Assembly (NCBI GenBank): GCA_036873755.1
Contig: JAVTVY010020397.1
Location: 1 to 64,000 of the forward strand
DNA from: Hanleya hanleyi
Taxonomy: Eukaryota; Mollusca; Polyplacophora; Lepidopleurida; Hanleyidae
DNA: 64,000 nucleotides
Direction: 5' to 3'
Part shown: piece after piece, positions 57,511 through 64,000 of the stretch
Numbering within the stretch: position 1 is the first letter of the stretch
Layout of the letters: every line of letters begins with the position of its first letter
Position numbers and translations under genes: made by a program
Notes under the pieces: model-generated
What the model was told of the DNA's origin: nothing
What the model saw: only the letters and a program-made list of their open reading frames with translations
The model's database searches: none

Positions 57511-60142
57511 CTACATTGTATCCCATCAATTCTGTGTACGATGTAAAGACGGATGTAAAATCAGGTATTCCGTATGGCCTGTGCTGCAATATCAATAACC
57601 GGGACGTAGAGAGTGATAGAGGATAGACAGAGAATAATGATAGCCTTGGAGCCTTATAATCATCGACCCTCGTATCTGTAATAACCCATCGTAGCATAGT
57701 GCCTCCTCTACAACGAGCATCCACTCTGATTAAAGGACATTAATGCGTATCATAGTAATTTACTAGATGACCGTTCGGGGATAAATCGCTTACGTGTTCG
57801 TCTCGTAAATACGTTACTTTCTCTTTGCACGTTTGTATCGAGTTGTAAATATTAATGCAAAGTGACGGGCGGACGTATAAGCTTATTATATCGTTACCTG
57901 AAGCTGTCCGCGGTATTTACATTCTGTCATCTAAATGGGCTATTTTCGCGAATATATTGTAACATATATTTGCAAAGAAATGGAAAGAAATTATCGGGGT
58001 TAGAGAATCTTACCCTATGAACAGATTGTTCAAGAGGGAATCCGAGATAAGCCGACGTTCGTGACAAGCCGAGTTTAGTCATTGAGTACACACGAATATA
58101 ATATTGTGGGAATTATCAGGATACATAAATTTTCAGGATTGTCTCAGACATTCCTACATGATCCTATACGATTCTTCAAGGAAATCCTATAGGATCATAT
58201 TAAAAAACACTATAGCGTGTATAGAGTCGTATTCAAAAACTTCTATAGTTTGATAACGTACCGTACAAGAATAGATAATACTCTCAAATATATACGAAAC
58301 TTAGCTCAACAAGTCTTAACATTGAAAATTTAAGTCATGGACACAGGTAGAGGACTTTATTGATGTTAATAACAAATCCCGCGAAGGTTTTTGTGTAAGT
58401 ATAGGTGTGAGATCCGATGGTCCGTCCGTCCGTCCGTCCGTCCGTCTCTGATTTCTTGTTACTACAAAATCTCAAAAATGTCTATGCCTAGGAATAACAA
58501 GCTTACGTCGCATATGCATATGGTCACAGAACAGAAACCTATTGGAAACCAGCAAGATTGACCCATATTTTCACAAGGCACCAGGCAATACTGTGTAAAT
58601 TTGTTCTGAATTGACTTTTGCCACCATATCTCAAGAATGACTATGCCTAGAAGCACCAAACTTACTTCATTTATGAATATGGTCCCAAATCAGAAGCTGC
58701 AGAAAATCGGTGAGATTGACATATTTATTCTGGGTCATTGTGTCAACTTCGTTCATTCATCTCTGGCTGCTTATTACCAATATATTTCAATTATGAGAAG
58801 GCCTAGGCTTACCGAACTTTCACTATACACACATCAGATCATGGAATACAACCTTTGGGTGCTGTCATCATGTACGTACCTGCATTCATCCATCTTTGTT
58901 TCTTCTTTACCATTATATCTGAAGAATGAATATGCCTAGGTATACCAAACTTACATTACACATGCACGTAGTCACACATTAGAAGCTTGTCGAGAATCAG
59001 TGACATCGTCCAAGTTTCTTGGTCGCCAGGTCAAATTCTATCAATTTGTCACCATTTAATTTTCTGAAAAATGATTACCTGGGAGCACCAAACTGGCATA
59101 AGACATACATGTACCCCTCGAGCAGAAGTTGATCCGAAAGTGAGATTGACCTATTATTTTGGGGGTCACTGGATCAAAGTTGTTTCCTTCGTCACCTGTA
59201 CCGCAACTAAGAATGATTATGCCTAAGCTAACTGACCCTACACTGTAGACAATGAGCTTCAGCCAAAATTGACATTGGAGTATTGTCACCCTGTGTGTAC
59301 GTACGTAATATGTCCAACTATGTCAATCATTACCACCATGTCACAAGGATATTCAGGAGTACTAAACTTGAATGACATAGTCATGTGATCGCTAAGCATG
59401 GTATTAACTCTCAAGTTTGTCACCAATTGCTTCTCGTCTTCAACTGCTTGTTCAAGAAGGGCACTACTTTGATACCACCAAGGCGTAGGATTTCTCAGTG
59501 CTTTGCACGGTTCATGTTTCACTTATAAGGAGATGGAGTAAACACTTTTCGATGATAGCAACAAGACCTTATTGATTAACCCTTTCTCATAATAGCATTA
59601 CGTACACCAGCAAGATTAGGGTCTCTAGCACCGATAATTTCTTTTCTTTCCTTTGCATATCTTTTCTTCTCCCATATCTGTGAGACTCGGCCATTTCGCT
59701 AACAGAATGTAATACCGCAGACAGTTACAGGTAACGATATAATAAGCTTATACATTTGCTTGTCACTTTGCATTAACATTTATAACGATACAAGCAGGAA
59801 AGCAAATTATTCCCAAACTGTCATTTAGCAAATTACCACGACACGTAGGGATGTCCTTTAATGAGAGTGCACGCTTGCTGTAGCGCAGAAAATATGCAAT
59901 GATGAGATATTACTGATAAGAGAGTCAATGGTTATAAAGCTCCAAGGCTATTGTACTTCTCGGTTCTTTATCAATCTCTACGTCCCGGTTGGCCAGCGGT
60001 TATCAAAGGACCTGTATGTGGAATGATCTCGGCGATATTAGTTTCCTATGGAAGACACAGGCCATCTACAGTACCTGATTTCACATTCTTCCTGACATCG
60101 TCTAAAGAATCGATCTTATTGAATTGTTGGGCTACAATGTAG
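57511..60142. mobile_element. Long inverted-repeat element, copy 4
   Basis: Arms as in copy 1 (left 57511 to about 58130, right about 59570-60142). The interior is a shorter relative of copy 1 with one partial unit of the 66-bp repeat followed by a GTCC tetranucleotide run at 58417-58447. Confidence 0.55.
58417..58447. repeat. GTCC microsatellite
   Basis: About seven GTCC units directly after the single partial 66-bp unit, at the place where copy 1 has its 18-unit minisatellite. Confidence 0.85.
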
Positions 60143-63103
60143 TATTACACAATGAAGAATCAACGTTTTTGACCACAACTGTCACGTTGACACGGTAACT
60201 GTCCTTATTTGGCTCATTTGAGGCGAATAGTACAGACTATGATGTGGATACCATGGCCTAAATTGCATTTAGCCAAGTTAACATGACTATACCTGTACCC
60301 TAACTAATGAAACCTGCCACCACACGCACGATTCGCGAACACTTGCTTTGTGCTGCTGGTATTGGCATCCACAGAATACATGTATATACAACAGTACGGA
60401 ATAAGACTCCGAATGGTTAATATGGATTATTCAATAATTCCTACAATCTGATAACTTACTGTACAAGATTAGGTAAAACACTCAAATATGATTTAAGCGC
60501 AAAAGACTTACGAGCTTTTCAAAGCCTTACTTCAAAACACTTTCATTTTTGCATTCCCGTATATACCAGAGTTTTCCAGAGCGCTGTTCACAGACCGAGA
60601 GTAGCAGTGATTATTTTCACAGACCGACCTCATTGTCAGTAGATAGCCTCTTTCAGATAGACTCTTGATGGGATACACATCGATGTCATTCGCACAGCTG
60701 GACCGACTCCTCTTCAATCCTGCCATTATATGCCCAGAGAGATCTCTGGTGCGTGGGAATGACTTCATATTCAGAGAAATGTTCCTTCAATGGATTTTCA
60801 CTCAGCTGTCTCCACAAGCCGATAAATTAGTCGGTTTTCATTTGAAAATTTGAACTGTCCAATCAAATGTTTTAAAAATAGAAGATATTCTACCAAATTC
60901 AAAAAGACAATCATAGTATACATAAACATAGGCTAGTTTCCTGCAAGAGAGAAGCGGTCAACAGTTTTCAATGATGCCGATGTCCCAAAAATATCAAATC
61001 CGTATCACTGATCAGTATTCTTAATCCATATTGCATTCGTTGTAAAGTCGTCATCTAGAGAATGATGTATCTCAGTCACGCTTTGATTGTGGCTGTTCAT
61101 ATGAGCACAATGAGGATTTTGAAGTGCATGGGGTCATATATGCTCACAATTTCCAGTACGCATGCTTACACTAGTACTCTTTCCCAACAGAAGGACAGGT
61201 TTCATTCTATTCTTTATAATGTATTGCTCACTGAATTCATGACTACGGCTGAAAGGGCTGAAAGGACTAGGCGATTGGCGTCACCTTAAACAAAATTGGC
61301 ATTAGCCAGTGGACTACAAAAGAGCGAATTTTGTATGAAGGGCGATGCACGATGCCAAAGTGACTCATTTGGAACACCATAATCGAACAGATATTTTGAC
61401 GACCAAGGTGCTCCAAACGATCTTTAAAACTATTGACCCATATGTAAATGGCCAAGCTGATTCCGAAATTATTGTCTCGAATGAGGATGATATTGGTGTT
61501 CCATATCCCTGCAAAGTTTGGCATATACGGGTTGATATGGTTACGTAGTAGTTGATCCTGTTGCGACAGTTTGCGTCGAAATACACGATGTGAACGCATT
61601 TAATCCAAAGTGATTACCTTGTGAGACGCACTTGCAAAGCGTTTGTTCACAATTGTTTGCATATTGTCACAATTGCAACAAAACGCTTTGACACAGTCAA
61701 AGCTATGCGAATGTGGCAAAAGGCATATACTCTGCGTGCAGGGTTAACGCGTTTTGTCGAATTGTGAAAAATCGAGAGCAATGTGACAAAACGCCTTGCA
61801 ATACATTACATGTGTGTATGTTTGCACTCGAATTGCTTATCGTTTGAAATTTTGTCTGTGTAAATTATTCCTATGACTCCTCCAACAATATCACGACAAT
61901 CAAAGTACTGTATACCTTGATCGTATTACATACTGAAATGGAAGGAATCACGCGAAATTTCAAACTATGTTAGAATGGTTTGTAAACGAGTTTGATACAA
62001 CTCAGAACTTATTCTGGCATGTGTGAGGAATGTTGGCCCGCTTAACCCCAGGATTACACGGACTGGGTATACGTGCAATTTATAAGTGAACCGTCACCTT
62101 CTACTTTATGTACTTATGTACTTTATTGCTGAATATTGCTTAGTGGTTACCATGGGGACGAGCGTGCAGGCATTATTGACCCGATTTAATGGAACTGGTA
62201 TTTTCAGTCTATACCTACCGCAAAAAGAACGCACAAACCACGCTGACTTTCGCTATCGAATATATTTTCACTAATTTGGTAGCACTTTTGTTTCGAAAGA
62301 AACCAGCTTCCACTTAACCAATCGATTTGCGAATTATTTGCCCTTCGGCTGCTGTTATCGGCTCCCAGAATTTATATGGGGAGCACTACGGCATAAGATT
62401 TAAAATGGTTACGTGTAATATGAATCACTCAATGTTGATCTATCGTAACGTGTTTTAATATGATGATATGACAATAATATACTTCGTGTATTTGCGAATT
62501 ATTTGCCCTTCGGCTGCTGTTATCGGCTTCCAGAATGTACTTATAGAGCAGTACGGAATAAGATTCAAATTGCCTACTTGTAATATGAATTACTCAATAT
62601 GTTGCTCTATCGTGACGTGTTTTAATATGACGATATGAAAATAACATACTGCATGCATCGCAGACGCGGAGGAATATTTACAAACAAATTTTCCTCATCC
62701 GCGGATTAAGTGGCAGGGATGTTTTAGTGGAAAGTTCACAGAAGAACAGCATCGGTTGTTCAGAATGGTGGCTCTGTTGAATAGTGTTTAGCTTTTTGGT
62801 GGCATCTCTGAAAAGGTCATAATTTAAGATAATTCGCAAGACTACAGCCAACGGCCTAATTCGTACTTAGCTGGGCGAACAAATTACTCTGCAAACAAAG
62901 GCAGCGGCAACGAGCTCCGTTCGATAATTATTTTCTGTGTTGGTAATATTCGGGATAGTATCGGTTTTATATTATCTTGTCAAGTAAGTCTGACGTTAAT
63001 GATTTCACTATGCGATCTGGTAAACAGTGGCCGTGAGTAGCAGTTATTGTTATCACAGATCGAACTCATTGTCAACAGATAGCCTCTTACAGACAGGCTC
63101 TTG
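60143..63103. other. Duplicated non-coding block upstream of esterase exon copy 7
   Basis: Matches 28060-30150 from about 60920 onward. No gene is seen. A second short internal duplication repeats GCGAATTATTTGCCCTTCGG near 62330 and 62490. Confidence 0.55.
60668..60697 (+). pseudogene. Esterase first-exon stub (copy 8 remnant)
   Basis: Only the first ten codons remain (MGYTSMSFAQ); the sequence then jumps to a segment that normally lies downstream of the exon pair (compare 41910), so a deletion removed the rest. Confidence 0.75.
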
Positions 63104-63334
63104 ATGGGATACGCATCGATGTCATTCGCTCAGTTCGTTATTCTAGCCTGGTGGCAATGCCTTTCCTTGGCGCTTGTTCAAAGACAATTGTCAAATACCA
63201 CCAACATCGTCCTTCGGAACACGAGTTACGGAAAGGTGCGGGGTATCCGAGAGGAGGTGCTTCCAGGAAGAAACGTTGACCGTTACCTGGGGATTCCCTT
63301 CGCTAAAGCCCCTACAGGCCCCCTCCGATTTGAA
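63104..63334 (+). CDS. Cholinesterase/carboxylesterase-like first coding exon, copy 7
   Basis: An open 231-nt exon nearly identical to the copy at 30158. It has the signal peptide core (FVILAWWQCLSLAL), SYGKVRGIREE, RYLGIPFAKAPTGPLRFE and a phase-0 GTAAGT donor. Its flanks also match those of copy 1 on both sides for kilobases, so the two are ends of the same duplicated block. The next exon, if any, lies beyond the window. Confidence 0.75.
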
Positions 63335-64000
63335 GTAAGTTGAATTGTGTTCCTTTGTATGTTTTGAAAATCACTATATCGAATAGATCGTATTCGTTAA
63401 TATATCATCAAGATATCTGGGTCTTGCCTAACTTTTGCGGCATTACAATCGTAATTTGAACGCAAAAAGCCGAACGATCCATTGCGAGGTCGATGATGAT
63501 ATTGATCGCTAGCTTAATATGATGTAGTTTACGGTCATTACATCCCAAGACGTTTTAAGGGTGAATAATTATGTCCCTCTGAGAGGTTAGCACTCAAGTA
63601 GTTCAATAAAGTTTTTTAATATGATATTTGAGAAAGATGTTGATTCTCGAGTCCGAGGCATTTACCAGCTATGATTGGTCGAATGGAATTAAGAATCCGG
63701 TCCAAGGTTGATCATGGCCTGGATCGATCACTGGTCGATTATCAGCGTTCTTGCACTGTTGTGTTCATATCGCATACAATTACATATAAAAATCTTGGAA
63801 ACTTTCAATTCAGTATTTCCTGATATCATCAACTGATTTCCTGATATCAAATGATTTGCTGATATCATCAGATGATTTAATATCATCAAATGTTTTATGA
63901 TAGCAACAATAATTAGAGATATCAACAAAGATCAACAGATACTAATGATTAACAGAGTCTATCAGGTAATTTACACATATCAACAAATTATTTGCTGATA
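63335..64000. other. Intron-like sequence with GATATCATC repeats
   Basis: Collinear with 30389-31030, including the degenerate GATATCATC repeats from 63815. No coding sequence is seen. Confidence 0.6.

Overview
The window is animal (metazoan) DNA, AT-rich and repeat-dense, with no bacterial features. Coding signals are eukaryotic: short exons ending in GTAAGT splice donors, TATA boxes, AATAAA signals, several non-LTR retrotransposons, tRNA-derived SINEs and Polinton/Maverick elements. Some SINE-like sequences, including a GAGT-repeat-headed one near 45.7 kb, recall families I associate with molluscs and other marine invertebrates. That lineage guess is from memory and is weak.

Layout. 1-2695: right end of a Polinton (element 1), with a deleted protein-primed DNA polymerase B gene and a long terminal array of CCGCCATCTTGAA boxes; it abuts a non-LTR retrotransposon fragment (2696-4012). 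4013-14870: mostly non-coding repeats, including a short-TIR element (10448-13163) that carries a 5'-truncated retrotransposon. 14871-15971: an end-less Polinton fragment (capsid genes). 16329-19097: two TTAA-flanked MITEs and one TA-flanked MITE, the last two inside a solo arm of a larger inverted-repeat element. 19248-26826: a complete but decayed 7.6-kb Polinton (element 2). 26833-64000: duplicated blocks holding seven copies, plus one stub, of the first coding exon of a secreted cholinesterase/carboxylesterase-like gene. These alternate with four copies of an inverted-repeat element with arms of about 600 bp, an 18-copy 66-bp minisatellite, SINEs and two more retrotransposons.

How element 2 works together. 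Its terminal inverted repeats of about 470-490 bp end in AGTAGTAG and are flanked by near-identical 6-bp duplications. Each TIR carries a CRE (TGACGTCA), an array of 27-bp repeats that each contain a YY1-type box (CAAAATGGCGGC), then a TATA-like box and a CTGC-rich leader, all pointing inward. The left copy faces a capsid block (basic coiled-coil protein, penton fragment, mu-like fragment, major capsid protein, adenain-like protease). The right copy faces polymerase B. The two blocks converge, and a complete tRNA-Leu(UAA) gene with a Pol III terminator lies in the polymerase 3' untranslated region. Only the capsid gene is intact. The polymerase has a deletion and two in-frame stops, one in the DTDS catalytic motif; the protease is frameshifted; no integrase or packaging ATPase is present.

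No complete host protein-coding gene is visible. The host coding signal is the esterase first-exon series, of which three copies (30158, 39197, 63104) are open and end at a good splice donor.
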